Positions 26,092-34,130 of a DNA stretch of 64,000 nt are shown one piece after another. Both the position numbers and the translations under genes were made by a program. The first letter of the stretch is position 1. Each line of letters begins with the position of its first letter. The notes under the pieces were generated by a model that made no database searches, was not told where the DNA came from, and saw only the letters and a list, made by a program, of their open reading frames with translations. Origin of the DNA: Acinetobacter sp. Ac_5812 (GTDB lineage: Bacteria > Pseudomonadota > Gammaproteobacteria > Pseudomonadales > Moraxellaceae); NCBI RefSeq assembly GCF_013072695.1, contig NZ_LXUK01000001.1, forward strand, positions 186,001 to 250,000, read 5' to 3'.

Positions 26092-27294
26092 ATGAAAAAA
26101 ATTACGCTATGGTTATTCCTTATATCACTCATTCTGATCAGCCTTGTAACATTCACAACCTTAATCAAAAGCCCCCATACAAGCCCTTATTTCATCACAA
26201 TTTCAAGTAATCAATTACAAGAACGGGTAGACTTAGCTCCCGATCAACTTTGGTTTGATATGATTGCCAAAGGCAATGATCCTATCTCGAGTATCTCTTT
26301 TGAACTCAAAAATAAAAATATTACAGGTTGGATTGATCTAAATCTAAACTCAAATGTTGCCATTTTTCAACGGCTCGACGTTCAACAAGACCACGTTCCT
26401 TGGTCTGTTTATACGACCTCTACTTCAGAGAAAGCGATTGGAAGCTATCAAATTGATCAGCAAACATCACAGCAAAACTTAAACCTTCAATTTCACAATG
26501 CTCCTATTCGTTATCACCTTGAGCATTCAGAACAACAAATCGTACAACTCTCTGGTCAACTACAATTTAAGCTCCCTTCACACTGGCCTGTTTTAAAATC
26601 CAAGCGTTTTCCTCAACTCCCCATACAAGGACAATTTATTTTCGATCAACAACCTTATCAGCTGATTCGTATCAATAGCACCGTTTCTCAGCACTCTGCT
26701 CCTAATGACCCGATTTCTTATCAATTCAGCTTAAAAAATCAAAATCAATCACTTGATTTCACTTTTCAACAAGACAGCATATCTTCTCAACCACTGGTAC
26801 ACATCACCACCCACGATCAACTGTATCAACTGAAATCTCCAATCCCCCAAAATCTTTGGCGCGAAGATGATAAAAATATCGTGATTCATGCCCAAAAGCT
26901 CTTGCTTCAAGCCAAGTCTGGACAAACTAAATCATTAAATATCAATTTTGTTATTCCTAAAAATTACGCTTATCTAAGCATAAATCATCAAGATGCAAAG
27001 CTCATTCCTGCCAACTCTGAGTTACTGGCTGAAGCTAGAAATGAACAAAAGATTTACCAACTCAGCTTTGTACAACAACATCAGCTACTTACACTCGAGC
27101 TCATTGAAGAAATACAGGGCAATTTCAGTTTAAAATTCATTACGGAAGATGGAGAACAATACTTTTGTGGTAATGCCTCAACAGCCTGCCCAGGTTTAAC
27201 CATTGAGCCAAGCAAACAAACTTTTTTATTTAATCAAGTTAAAGTAGGGTCGCATCTGTTGAATGGAAGTCTTTTTATCGCAGGCGTGTTATAG
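26092..27294 (+). CDS. hypothetical protein with N-terminal membrane anchor
   Basis: I do not recognise this 400-residue protein. Residues 5-24 form a signal or anchor helix (ITLWLFLISLILISLVTF) and the rest should be periplasmic. The body is beta-strand-rich with many Gln, Asn and Ser residues, without repeats I can align. Near the C-terminus FCGNASTACPGL has two cysteines that could form a small disulfide loop. Base composition looks more AT-rich than the neighbouring metabolic genes. The ribosome site is weak. A terminator follows at once. No neighbour suggests its role. Confidence 0.75.
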   Translation: MKKITLWLFLISLILISLVTFTTLIKSPHTSPYFITISSNQLQERVDLAPDQLWFDMIAKGNDPISSISFELKNKNITGWIDLNLNSNVAIFQRLDVQQDHVPWSVYTTSTSEKAIGSYQIDQQTSQQNLNLQFHNAPIRYHLEHSEQQIVQLSGQLQFKLPSHWPVLKSKRFPQLPIQGQFIFDQQPYQLIRINSTVSQHSAPNDPISYQFSLKNQNQSLDFTFQQDSISSQPLVHITTHDQLYQLKSPIPQNLWREDDKNIVIHAQKLLLQAKSGQTKSLNINFVIPKNYAYLSINHQDAKLIPANSELLAEARNEQKIYQLSFVQQHQLLTLELIEEIQGNFSLKFITEDGEQYFCGNASTACPGLTIEPSKQTFLFNQVKVGSHLLNGSLFIAGVL

Positions 27295-27296
27295 CG

Positions 27297-27318
27297 GCAT
27301 GTTCCGACATGCTTTTTT
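27297..27318. terminator. terminator after the anchored hypothetical gene
   Basis: GCATG (27297-27301) and CATGC (27308-27312) with a six-base loop, followed by six T residues. Confidence 0.75.
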
Positions 27319-27324
27319 ATTTTC

Positions 27325-28062
27325 CTATTCTGATGCAGCTAAGCGCCCGACTCTCAGCAAAATTGGAAAGCTAATCCCAATCGGCTGCTGTATCTGTAAA
27401 ATATCTTGTAAGCTTGCCAAAGGACTGACATGCAACTGATCTTGATAATGCTTTACTGCAGACCAAGTATTAAGATAGTCCCACAACTGCGGCCCTGTCC
27501 AACCTAACTCGATCTGAAATTGCGGCATCGCGATTTCTTCAAAGGGAAATGGAATCGTTTGGTAATGCTCATCAATATAACGTCGCTCTGCATCCCAAAA
27601 GCCCTTTAAAGTCTGATGATAGAGCTGATCGATTCGCTGATTTAAATCGGTATCATCTAACTGAATTAAGCCATAACCAATGACGGCAAAAAGACCATCT
27701 GGCTTTAATGTTCGTTTTACTTCTGCATAAAATTTTTCAAAATCAAACCAGTGAATCGCTTGGGCAACGGTAATTAAATCAAAAGACAGATCTGCAAATG
27801 AGGGCTGCTCTGCGGCTTGCTGTAAGTACTCTACATTGGGTAATGCTAGGGCCTGATCGAGTTGATTTTGACTGAGATCAGTTGCAACCACATGCTGAAA
27901 ATAGGGAGCGATCAGTTGAGTCAACTGTCCCGAACCAGCCCCGCAATCCCATGCACAGGCAAAGCCATCGAGTTGCTCTATTAAGCAGTTTACTAACGTT
28001 TGTGGATACGTTGGCCGCGCCTGTTGATAAAGTTCACTGTGTTCAGAAAATAAGTCTTTCAT
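27325..28062 (-). CDS. class I SAM-dependent methyltransferase
   Basis: 245 residues. Motif I is AWDCGAGSGQLTQ (about residues 39-51), motif II follows as VVATDLSQNQLDQA, and LITVAQAIHWFDFEKF is the post-II segment common in the UbiE/TAM-like methyltransferase group. The C-terminal half carries a cap with conserved aromatic residues (WTGPQLWDYLNTWSAV), as in trans-aconitate methyltransferase relatives. The methyl acceptor is unknown. It is a monocistronic-looking gene between unrelated neighbours. Confidence 0.87.
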   Translation of the reverse strand: MKDLFSEHSELYQQARPTYPQTLVNCLIEQLDGFACAWDCGAGSGQLTQLIAPYFQHVVATDLSQNQLDQALALPNVEYLQQAAEQPSFADLSFDLITVAQAIHWFDFEKFYAEVKRTLKPDGLFAVIGYGLIQLDDTDLNQRIDQLYHQTLKGFWDAERRYIDEHYQTIPFPFEEIAMPQFQIELGWTGPQLWDYLNTWSAVKHYQDQLHVSPLASLQDILQIQQPIGISFPILLRVGRLAASE

Positions 28063-28141
28063 GCGGGTTTATTCTTAGTTTTTGACATCCCTCCAACATA
28101 ACAAACTTTTTGACTTAGAATTGTTCAGTAAAAGTTCGATC

Positions 28142-28864
28142 TTATAGAACTTGTACAATTCGGTAGCTGGCCTGTGCAATTGGTGTGAGCTGATCACGCA
28201 TCTGATAGACTTTGACATCATATGTTCCCGCTTGCCATCCATTCGATGGTGTTGTGCTGACCCAATTTTGAGTAACATTTTGAGTGACTCGACGCGGTGT
28301 AAATAACAGCACTTCCCCTGTATCTCGATTGAGCCAACGAATAAAGATTTGCTCATCCGTGGGTGATTGACCCATCGTATCGAAATGAGCAAAGACCTCT
28401 TGAAACTGATGCACTTGACGAAGATCTTCTGAAAGCTGTGGCATTACAGGCGTTAAGGCGAGTACCAGCCTACCAGACAAAGCTTGCTCATCATTTTTTG
28501 AGCTCAATTCTTCTAAAGCACGTTGAGCAAATATTTTCTTATTCTGAATCATTGAAAAGTCTTGTTTCGGAAAAGCCTTTTTCAAATAATCACCCACCTG
28601 CTGCTCAGATGCCATTTCGATGATTTTAGCAATCTGCTGATGTTGCTGCTCAGAGAGTGTATTTAAATGTTCCGTATTTGCAGTAAAGCCCGGCGACGTC
28701 AAAATTGCCACATCTTGTCGATGATTTATTGTGGCTGCATCAGGTTTTACTGTTTTCGTTATTTCTGGCGCGGTAGAGGGTGGCATCACCTGCTTGTAAT
28801 CAGCAACCAAATACCCCAACCCAAATCCAAGCATTAAAAAAAGTAAATAAAGCCACTTTTCCAC
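28142..28864 (-). CDS. hypothetical membrane-anchored protein
   Basis: Family not recognised. From GTG 28864, preceded by an AGAAG site at five bases, the product has 240 residues and begins directly with an anchor helix (WLYLLFLMLGFGLGYLVADY). The ATG at 28900 would add 12 residues. A Pro/Thr-rich linker leads to a helical middle part. The last hundred residues look beta-sandwich-like, with WQAGTYDVKVY and ASYRIVQV as in many periplasmic Ig-like or macroglobulin-type modules. It lies next to a disulfide-rich lipoprotein on the same strand, 69 bases apart, and they may share a transcript. Confidence 0.75.
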   Translation of the reverse strand: MEKWLYLLFLMLGFGLGYLVADYKQVMPPSTAPEITKTVKPDAATINHRQDVAILTSPGFTANTEHLNTLSEQQHQQIAKIIEMASEQQVGDYLKKAFPKQDFSMIQNKKIFAQRALEELSSKNDEQALSGRLVLALTPVMPQLSEDLRQVHQFQEVFAHFDTMGQSPTDEQIFIRWLNRDTGEVLLFTPRRVTQNVTQNWVSTTPSNGWQAGTYDVKVYQMRDQLTPIAQASYRIVQVL

Positions 28865-28933
28865 AATATCTTCTTCCAAAAATAAAGGTGACAAAGCCAC
28901 CTTTAATCTTATCCATCCCTTAGGCTTAGGGCT

Positions 28934-29386
28934 TTAATTACAGCTGAGCAAAGTCCCATTAATCTCTAAGCTACCATTCTTGGTTGTAAATGCCCCACCT
29001 TCACTCAGCACTTTTTGTTGAGTAAAACCAGTCCCTGTTAGCATTCTCAGTGTTGTTGTTCCTTGACACACATTGGTAAAAATATTTACACCGATCTTCG
29101 CAATACAGCCATCTGCCGTCACTTTTACAACATTATTGTTACCGAGTGCACATTGAGCCGTAATTACAGTTGTTGGGGTATTCGATGATTCACACGCAGA
29201 GCAGTTATTATTATTTTCGCATGCATTTGCAGCGGAGTCTGATTTACAAGTATAGGTCACGCCATTTTTAATAATTGTTTTAGAATAAGAGGAATTCGTA
29301 CTGATATTACCATCCCCTCCACCTCCGCAAGCACTGAGTAAAATACAAAGTAACGAGGCAAACCCTAATTTCATGTTATTTAACAT
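28934..29386 (-). CDS. hypothetical disulfide-rich lipoprotein
   Basis: 150 residues with a lipoprotein signal and lipobox LSAC followed by a Gly-run (GGGGDG) typical of surface or envelope lipoproteins. The mature part has eight further cysteines in 115 residues, in spacings such as C-x8-C-x5-C-x2-C, and the protein ends LLSCN. An even count and an extracytoplasmic location suggest four disulfides. AAGGG before ATG 29386 supports the start. I cannot name a family. It lies upstream of the anchored protein at 28142-28864. Confidence 0.78.
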   Translation of the reverse strand: MLNNMKLGFASLLCILLSACGGGGDGNISTNSSYSKTIIKNGVTYTCKSDSAANACENNNNCSACESSNTPTTVITAQCALGNNNVVKVTADGCIAKIGVNIFTNVCQGTTTLRMLTGTGFTQQKVLSEGGAFTTKNGSLEINGTLLSCN

Positions 29387-29532
29387 CGTAAAACCCTTAT
29401 CTTTCTATTAATAATTTAATGTATTTAAAAGTCTTATTTTTTGACTTTATATTTAATGATTTACATCTAAGTGCAAACGCACAAATCTTAGCTTAAAGTG
29501 CCGAGATGAATCAAATCATTTGAACAAACAAT

Positions 29533-29560
29533 AAAAAAAACCCCAAACTTTTGTTTGAGG
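29533..29560 (-). terminator. terminator downstream of the tRNA-Phe genes
   Basis: On the minus strand CCTCAAAC pairs with GTTTGGGG (one G:U) around AAAA and is followed by eight T residues. Confidence 0.85.
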
Positions 29561-29571
29561 CTTTTTGAATA

Positions 29572-29647
29572 TGGTGGCGAGACCCAGGATCGAACTGGGG
29601 ACACACGGATTTTCAATCCGTTGCTCTACCTACTGAGCTATCACGCC
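29572..29647 (-). tRNA. tRNA-Phe (GAA), copy 1
   Basis: 76 bases with encoded CCA. The anticodon stem-loop is ACGGA-TTGAAAA-TCCGT with anticodon GAA, the T loop is TTCGATC, and the acceptor stem GGCGTGA pairs with TCTCGCC. Confidence 0.97.
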
Positions 29648-29743
29648 AATGGGGTGTATTAAGCCGTATCTCAGACCAATAGTCAATAATTATCATGAGC
29701 TTTTGATTTGAATGCACATTTTTCAGGCAATCATTTTTAGGGT

Positions 29744-29771
29744 AAAAAAAATCCCTGATGGGATCAGGGAT
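29744..29771 (-). terminator. terminator between the two tRNA-Phe genes
   Basis: ATCCCTGAT (29751-29759) and ATCAGGGAT (29763-29771) are perfect 9-bp arms. On the minus strand they are followed by a run of eight T, so each tRNA copy appears to have its own stop. Confidence 0.85.
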
Positions 29772-29787
29772 TGAAAATACAAATTTA

Positions 29788-29863
29788 TGGTGGCGAGACC
29801 CAGGATCGAACTGGGGACACACGGATTTTCAATCCGTTGCTCTACCTACTGAGCTATCACGCC
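29788..29863 (-). tRNA. tRNA-Phe (GAA), copy 2
   Basis: Identical in sequence to copy 1 over its 76 bases, with encoded CCA and anticodon GAA. Confidence 0.97.
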
Positions 29864-29963
29864 AAAGTGGGCGTATTAAACAATGTTTGTCTAAGCCCGT
29901 CAAGCAAATTTGTGGATTTTTCTCTTAAACGCTTAATTTTGCTGCAAAGCAGTAAACTCAAGC

Positions 29964-30341
29964 TTAAATTTTGCCAAGATGTGATAAACAGCGATGGATT
30001 GCCCCACAACCCGGTTCAAACTGTTTAACCCCTTGCTCTTCTTCCATCCGGCACACCTCTTCAACCAAGCGTTCTGCAACCCCACGCCCGCGATTGGCTG
30101 GATGTACCACAATATATTCCAAAACACGGCTTTCACCTTGTCCTGTTGCCCAAATTGCACCTATAATTTTGGTGTTAAATTCAGCAGTGTAAACTGTGGT
30201 ATATTGCTGGAGATTTTGTTCAAGTTGTTCCATTGCATCTTGCCCATCGCCAAACTCTGGGCTGGTATCGTAAAGTCGCTCTAGCTGAGTACGAATTCCT
30301 AGATTATCCAGAGAACTGTAAGCATGTACGGTAATAGGCAT
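29964..30341 (-). CDS. small GNAT-fold protein, PanZ/PanM-like
   Basis: 125 residues of the GNAT acetyltransferase fold. The acetyl-CoA loop reads VVHPANRGRGVAERLVEEV (about residues 79-97), matching the Q/RxxGxG/A pattern. It is shorter than typical acetyltransferases. The length, the YTAEFNTKIIGAIWA strand and the arrangement recall PanZ (PanM), the acetyl-CoA sensor that triggers self-cleavage of aspartate decarboxylase PanD and limits pantothenate synthesis. No pan gene is adjacent. A general N-acetyltransferase remains possible. Confidence 0.7.
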   Translation of the reverse strand: MPITVHAYSSLDNLGIRTQLERLYDTSPEFGDGQDAMEQLEQNLQQYTTVYTAEFNTKIIGAIWATGQGESRVLEYIVVHPANRGRGVAERLVEEVCRMEEEQGVKQFEPGCGAIHRCLSHLGKI

Positions 30342-30445
30342 TGATTAACCCTCCTGAGCAAACTATGATGCTGTCACTTTTTCGTCACAGCGAAACTATT
30401 GGTTTTTAATTCAATCATTTTTGACGTTTTTTGAGGAACGTGTCC

Positions 30446-31039
30446 ATGACGCAACGTATCAGTGAAGTGGTAAGAAATACCAACGAAACAAAAATTCGAG
30501 TTCGTCTCAATCTCGATGGTACTGGTCAAGGCACACTCAACACTGGAGTTCCATTTTTAGACCATATGATTGATCAAATCAAGCGCCATGGTCTATTTGA
30601 TATCGACATTCATTGCGATGGTGACTTAGAAATTGATGACCATCACACCGTCGAAGACTGTGGAATCACCTTGGGGCAAGCGTTTGCGCAAGCTTTAGGT
30701 GATAAAAAGGGCTTACGTCGTTATGGGCATTTTTATGCACCATTAGATGAAGCACTGTCTCGTGTTGTGGTTGATCTTTCTGGTCGTCCGGGCTTATTTA
30801 TGGATATTCCATATACACGTGCCCGCATCGGAAGCTTTGATGTCGATTTATTCTCAGAGTTCTTCCAAGGTTTTGTCAATCATGCCCTGATGACATTACA
30901 TATTGATAACCTGAAAGGCAAAAATAGCCACCATCAGATCGAAAGTGTGTTTAAAGCACTGGCTCGTGCATTGCGTATGGCCTGTGAAATTGATCCACGT
31001 GCAGAAAACACCATCGCTTCGACCAAAGGTAGTTTGTAA
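30446..31039 (+). CDS. hisB: imidazoleglycerol-phosphate dehydratase
   Basis: Catalyses the sixth step of histidine synthesis. The 197-residue monofunctional form is present, without the phosphatase half of the enteric enzyme. The manganese-binding His/Glu repeats are visible: [13 protein letters not shown], then [11 protein letters not shown] in the first half and [25 protein letters not shown] in the second. GAGG nine bases upstream selects ATG 30446 over the in-frame codon at 30431. The stop codon TAA shares its last base with the hisH ATG. Confidence 0.96.
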   Translation: MTQRISEVVRNTNETKIRVRLNLDGTGQGTLNTGVPFLDHMIDQIKRHGLFDIDIHCDGDLEIDDHHTVEDCGITLGQAFAQALGDKKGLRRYGHFYAPLDEALSRVVVDLSGRPGLFMDIPYTRARIGSFDVDLFSEFFQGFVNHALMTLHIDNLKGKNSHHQIESVFKALARALRMACEIDPRAENTIASTKGSL

Positions 31040-31656
31040 TGACCCGTATTGCTTTACTTGATTATGGCATGGGCAATCTACACTCTGCAGCGAAAGCGCT
31101 AGAGCATGTCGGTGCAACGGTTGATGTCACCAATGACCCAAAACTGATTGCCAAAGCAGATAAAATTGTTTTCCCAGGTGTCGGTGCCATGCGTGACTGC
31201 ATGCAGGGCATGCATGAAGCTGGGATTGATGACGTGGTACGTCAGGCTGCTTTCAACAAACCTGTGCTTGCGATTTGTGTCGGCATGCAAGCGCTACTAC
31301 AAAGTTCGGAAGAAAATGGCGGTGTGGCTGCATTGGGTATTTTTGACGGTGTTGTGAAACACTTTCCTGAAATCCCAAATTTAAAAGTACCGCATATGGG
31401 CTGGAACCAAGTGCAGCAACTTGATCCAAGTCATCCGATGTGGAACAACATTGAGCAAGATGCGCGCTTCTATTTTGTGCACAGCTATTATGTCGAACCA
31501 AAAGATACCGCAGTCACTGCGGCAACCTGTGATTACGGCGTGAATTTTTGCACCGCGATTCACAAAGACAATTTATTTGCCACGCAGTTCCATCCTGAAA
31601 AAAGTCATACCGCTGGTCTACGGCTGTTAAAGAACTTTGTGGAATGGAAGATTTAA
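31039..31656 (+). CDS. hisH: imidazole glycerol phosphate synthase, glutaminase subunit
   Basis: 205 residues. HisH hydrolyses glutamine and channels ammonia to HisF. The nucleophile is in [15 protein letters not shown] (C79 region; Val where Leu is usual before GMQ), with the His-Glu pair in [11 protein letters not shown]. The start overlaps the hisB stop as TAATG, so the two are translationally coupled. The partner hisF lies 12 kb downstream, separated by unrelated genes. Confidence 0.96.
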   Translation: MTRIALLDYGMGNLHSAAKALEHVGATVDVTNDPKLIAKADKIVFPGVGAMRDCMQGMHEAGIDDVVRQAAFNKPVLAICVGMQALLQSSEENGGVAALGIFDGVVKHFPEIPNLKVPHMGWNQVQQLDPSHPMWNNIEQDARFYFVHSYYVEPKDTAVTAATCDYGVNFCTAIHKDNLFATQFHPEKSHTAGLRLLKNFVEWKI

Positions 31657-31666
31657 GCCTACTTCA

Positions 31667-31701
31667 TGCAGATCAAGTTTTTCGTTATCACTTGATCTGC
31701 A
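31667..31701 (+). terminator. hairpin at the 3' end of hisBH
   Basis: Perfect 12-bp arms TGCAGATCAAGT (31667-31678) and ACTTGATCTGCA (31690-31701). No T-run follows, so it is either a weak terminator or an mRNA 3' stabiliser. Confidence 0.55.
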
Positions 31702-31809
31702 ACGCATAAAATAATTTAAGCTTTAATTTTGCAATTTTTTCTTTATTATTCTAAACGATACATTTTTCAATTTTTACAATCCCATAAAAACACTTAGATA
31801 GGAATAACA

Positions 31810-32346
31810 ATGAATTTATCTACTCAAAGCGTGGATCACCCACTGAGTCCCAAAGGCCGTTTTGGTCGACTTTCCTATGCCGCTTGGACATTTTTAAGTT
31901 CAATCGTCGCAGTGATTCTCATTTTTGTCTTGGCATTTACAGCTGTACTATCCACTGGAACAAATGTCGAGCAACCACAAAATTATCCGATCCTTGCAAT
32001 TATATTGTTTCTCGTTGTCTATATTGCTCTTCTCTATTTTTCGTTTGTATTTACCATTCGTCGTTTACATGATCGGAATCAAAGTGGCTGGTTATCCTTG
32101 CTGATGCTTGTACCTGTAGTTAATTTATTTTTTTTAATTTATTTATTTTGCGCGAAAGGAAGTGAGGCAAGTAATAACTTCGGTCCTGTCCGGGCAACAT
32201 CAGCTTGGGAAAAAGTATTAGGTTGGATTTATATCATCATCATCCCCCTTGCTTTTATTTTCGGCATCATTGCTGCGATCTCTGCCCCTGCTTATCAAGA
32301 TTATGAACAAAGAAGTCAGCAAATCCAAATGGACCAACAGAATTAA
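31810..32346 (+). CDS. DUF805-family inner-membrane protein
   Basis: 178 residues with about four membrane helices. The DUF805 signature is present: an N-terminal amphipathic GRFGRLSYAAW, then FTIRRLHDRNQSGWLSLLML with the conserved R-x-H-D-x-x-x-S-G-W, then FCAKGSEASNNFGP. The C-terminus adds a further helix and a polar tail rich in Gln, beyond the usual domain end. Function of the family is unknown; some members are near stress genes. It stands alone in the histidine region and ends in a strong terminator. Confidence 0.85.
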   Translation: MNLSTQSVDHPLSPKGRFGRLSYAAWTFLSSIVAVILIFVLAFTAVLSTGTNVEQPQNYPILAIILFLVVYIALLYFSFVFTIRRLHDRNQSGWLSLLMLVPVVNLFFLIYLFCAKGSEASNNFGPVRATSAWEKVLGWIYIIIIPLAFIFGIIAAISAPAYQDYEQRSQQIQMDQQN

Positions 32347-32362
32347 TCCGCTACGATAAATT

Positions 32363-32391
32363 AAAAGCCAAGTTTCGACTTGGCTTTTTTA
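32363..32391 (+). terminator. terminator of the DUF805 gene
   Basis: AAAAGCCAAGT (32363-32373) and ACTTGGCTTTT (32378-32388) pair perfectly and run into T residues. Confidence 0.93.
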
Positions 32392-32436
32392 TTGTGACAA
32401 AACCCTTTAAGCTCAATTAAACGCTTTGAGCTTTTA

Positions 32437-33105
32437 ATGCAAATGGATACGCCTCAATACCCTTCCCCTTTAAGCAAAGAACAAATCCGCGCATTGCCTG
32501 TATTTCAGAATCTAAGCACAGATCGTATCTTGGTGATCCAAACGCTTGATCAATGTCAGATAATTCAAGCTGAACTCGCTTCTATTCAAGTTTTTGGTTT
32601 CGACACCGAATCTAAACCGACCTTCAAAGTTGGAGAAAAATCAACGGGGCCTCACCTGATCCAGCTGGCAACAGCAAACCAAGCTTATCTGTTCCAAGTC
32701 AGTCCTGAAATTTTAGCCTTCCTCAAACCGATTCTCGAAAATGAACAACAACTCAAAGTTGGTTTTGGACTAAAAAATGATGCGCATATCTTTCGTGCTA
32801 AAGATATTCAGCCCAATGCAATGATTGATCTATCCAAGAGTTTTGCAAGTTTTGGTTATCGCAGCCAGGTCGGTACTCAAACGGCAATCGCTCTTCTATT
32901 CCAACGTTATTTTGCCAAAAGTAAAAAGGTCAGCACTTCAAACTGGTCCGTTAAAAATCTCAGCCCGCAACAAATCAATTATGCTGCCGCAGATGCCTAT
33001 GCCGCCTTGCTCTGCTTCGAGCAACTGTATCAGCAACAATTACTCACAACCCAATTATTGCAACAAATCAGGAGAATACTACAAGGTTTAGCAGACAAGG
33101 CTTAG
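32437..33105 (+). CDS. RNase D-like 3'-5' exonuclease
   Basis: 222 residues comprising only a DEDD exonuclease domain. Exo I is VFGFDTESKP (Asp-x-Glu), Exo II is VGFGLKNDAHIF (Asp) and Exo III is NYAAADAYAALLCFEQL (Y-x3-D, the DEDDy subtype). The HRDC domains of RNase D are absent, so it is a short exonuclease of the kind often annotated '3'-5' exonuclease domain-containing 2'. It probably acts on RNA or single-stranded DNA in the cytoplasm. It ends 66 bases before hisA and may share a transcript with it. Confidence 0.85.
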   Translation: MQMDTPQYPSPLSKEQIRALPVFQNLSTDRILVIQTLDQCQIIQAELASIQVFGFDTESKPTFKVGEKSTGPHLIQLATANQAYLFQVSPEILAFLKPILENEQQLKVGFGLKNDAHIFRAKDIQPNAMIDLSKSFASFGYRSQVGTQTAIALLFQRYFAKSKKVSTSNWSVKNLSPQQINYAAADAYAALLCFEQLYQQQLLTTQLLQQIRRILQGLADKA

Positions 33106-33171
33106 CGATTGATCAATATTTTGCTAATATGTAGCCAATTTAAACTCTACGATGATGCAAGGAGCGAAAGC

Positions 33172-33903
33172 ATGCTAATCATCCCAGCAATTGACCTGAA
33201 AGATGGTAAATGTGTCCGTTTAAAACAAGGACGTATGGAAGACGATACCGTTTTCTCTGAAGACCCTGTGGCAACTGCACAACATTGGGTGGATGAAGGC
33301 GCACGTCGTTTACATTTAGTCGATTTAAATGGTGCTTTCGCAGGTACGCCAATTCATAAACCCGTGGTTGAAGCGATTGCGCGTGCACAACCTGAACTTC
33401 CAATTCAAATTGGCGGTGGTATCCGTTCACTTGAAACCATCGAACACTATTTGGAAGCTGGCGTTTCTTTTGTGATTATCGGTACCAAAGCCGTGAAAGA
33501 ACCTGAGTTTGTTGACCAAGCATGTAAACGCTTCGCAGGTCATATCATTGTCGGTATTGATGCAATCAATGGCATGGTGGCAACCGATGGTTGGGCCAAT
33601 GTGACTGATGTAAAAGCGACTGACCTTGCTAAACGTTTTGCCGATGCTGGCGTATCGAGTATTGTGTATACCGATATTGCACGTGATGGCATGATGCAAG
33701 GTGTGAACGTTGAGCAGACCGTGAACTTGGCCAACTATTCAGGTCTGCCTGTGATTGCTTCTGGCGGGGTCACCAATTTGGATGATGTACGCAATCTAAA
33801 AGACAAAAAAGGAATTTTGGGTGCGATTACAGGTCGAGCCATCTATGAAGGTACTTTAAGTCTTCGTGAAGCACAATTATTGCTAGACCAGCAATCACTC
33901 TAA
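33172..33903 (+). CDS. hisA: ProFAR isomerase (HisA)
   Basis: Phosphoribosylformimino-5-aminoimidazole carboxamide ribotide isomerase, a (beta/alpha)8 barrel of the fourth histidine step. 243 residues. The duplicated phosphate-binding halves are visible: [17 protein letters not shown] with catalytic Asp8 and IQIGGGIRS in the first, [12 protein letters not shown] with catalytic Asp and [12 protein letters not shown] in the second. AAGGAG nine bases upstream selects ATG 33172 over the longer frame from 33109. Confidence 0.97.
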   Translation: MLIIPAIDLKDGKCVRLKQGRMEDDTVFSEDPVATAQHWVDEGARRLHLVDLNGAFAGTPIHKPVVEAIARAQPELPIQIGGGIRSLETIEHYLEAGVSFVIIGTKAVKEPEFVDQACKRFAGHIIVGIDAINGMVATDGWANVTDVKATDLAKRFADAGVSSIVYTDIARDGMMQGVNVEQTVNLANYSGLPVIASGGVTNLDDVRNLKDKKGILGAITGRAIYEGTLSLREAQLLLDQQSL

Positions 33904-33912
33904 TCGTTTCAG

Positions 33913-33946
33913 GCTCTAGTTATTGTAACAATCACTAGAGCTTTAT
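33913..33946 (+). terminator. terminator of hisA
   Basis: GCTCTAGT (33913-33920) and ACTAGAGC (33934-33941) pair, and an inner ATTG/CAAT extends the stem past one mismatch. A short TTTAT follows. Confidence 0.75.
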
Positions 33947-34044
33947 CCCCTTGGGTGCTATGCTAGCACCAGTTCAAATAAAGCCCCTCTCTCCTTACAT
34001 GATGCTTACGCCACCTTAAGTTTTACATTTCCTATGTATTAACT

Positions 34045-34130
34045 CATCACTGTCTAGTGATGTGGTGTAGTTGTGTGTCCGTATATCACATCACTAGCCT
34101 TTAAAAATTCCTAAAAAATAGGCTATTTCT
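34045..34130 (+). promoter_or_regulatory. sulP leader with three overlapping hairpins, the last covering the ribosome site
   Basis: Hairpin A: CATCACT (34045-34051) with AGTGATG (34056-34062), loop GTCT. Hairpin B: CTAGTGATGTG (34054-34064) with CACATCACTAG (34087-34097), perfect 11 bp. Hairpin C: TAGCCT (34095-34100) with AGGCTA (34120-34125). A and B compete for the same strand; B and C share three bases. The AGG in C is the only plausible ribosome site, eight bases before the ATG. Forming A frees the partner needed for C; forming B disfavours it. This is the layout of a translational switch; no ligand is known. Confidence 0.5.

Noticed and set aside
29613..30028. Open frames that run across the tRNA-Phe genes
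   Set aside because: They include tRNA sequence, so they cannot be real proteins.
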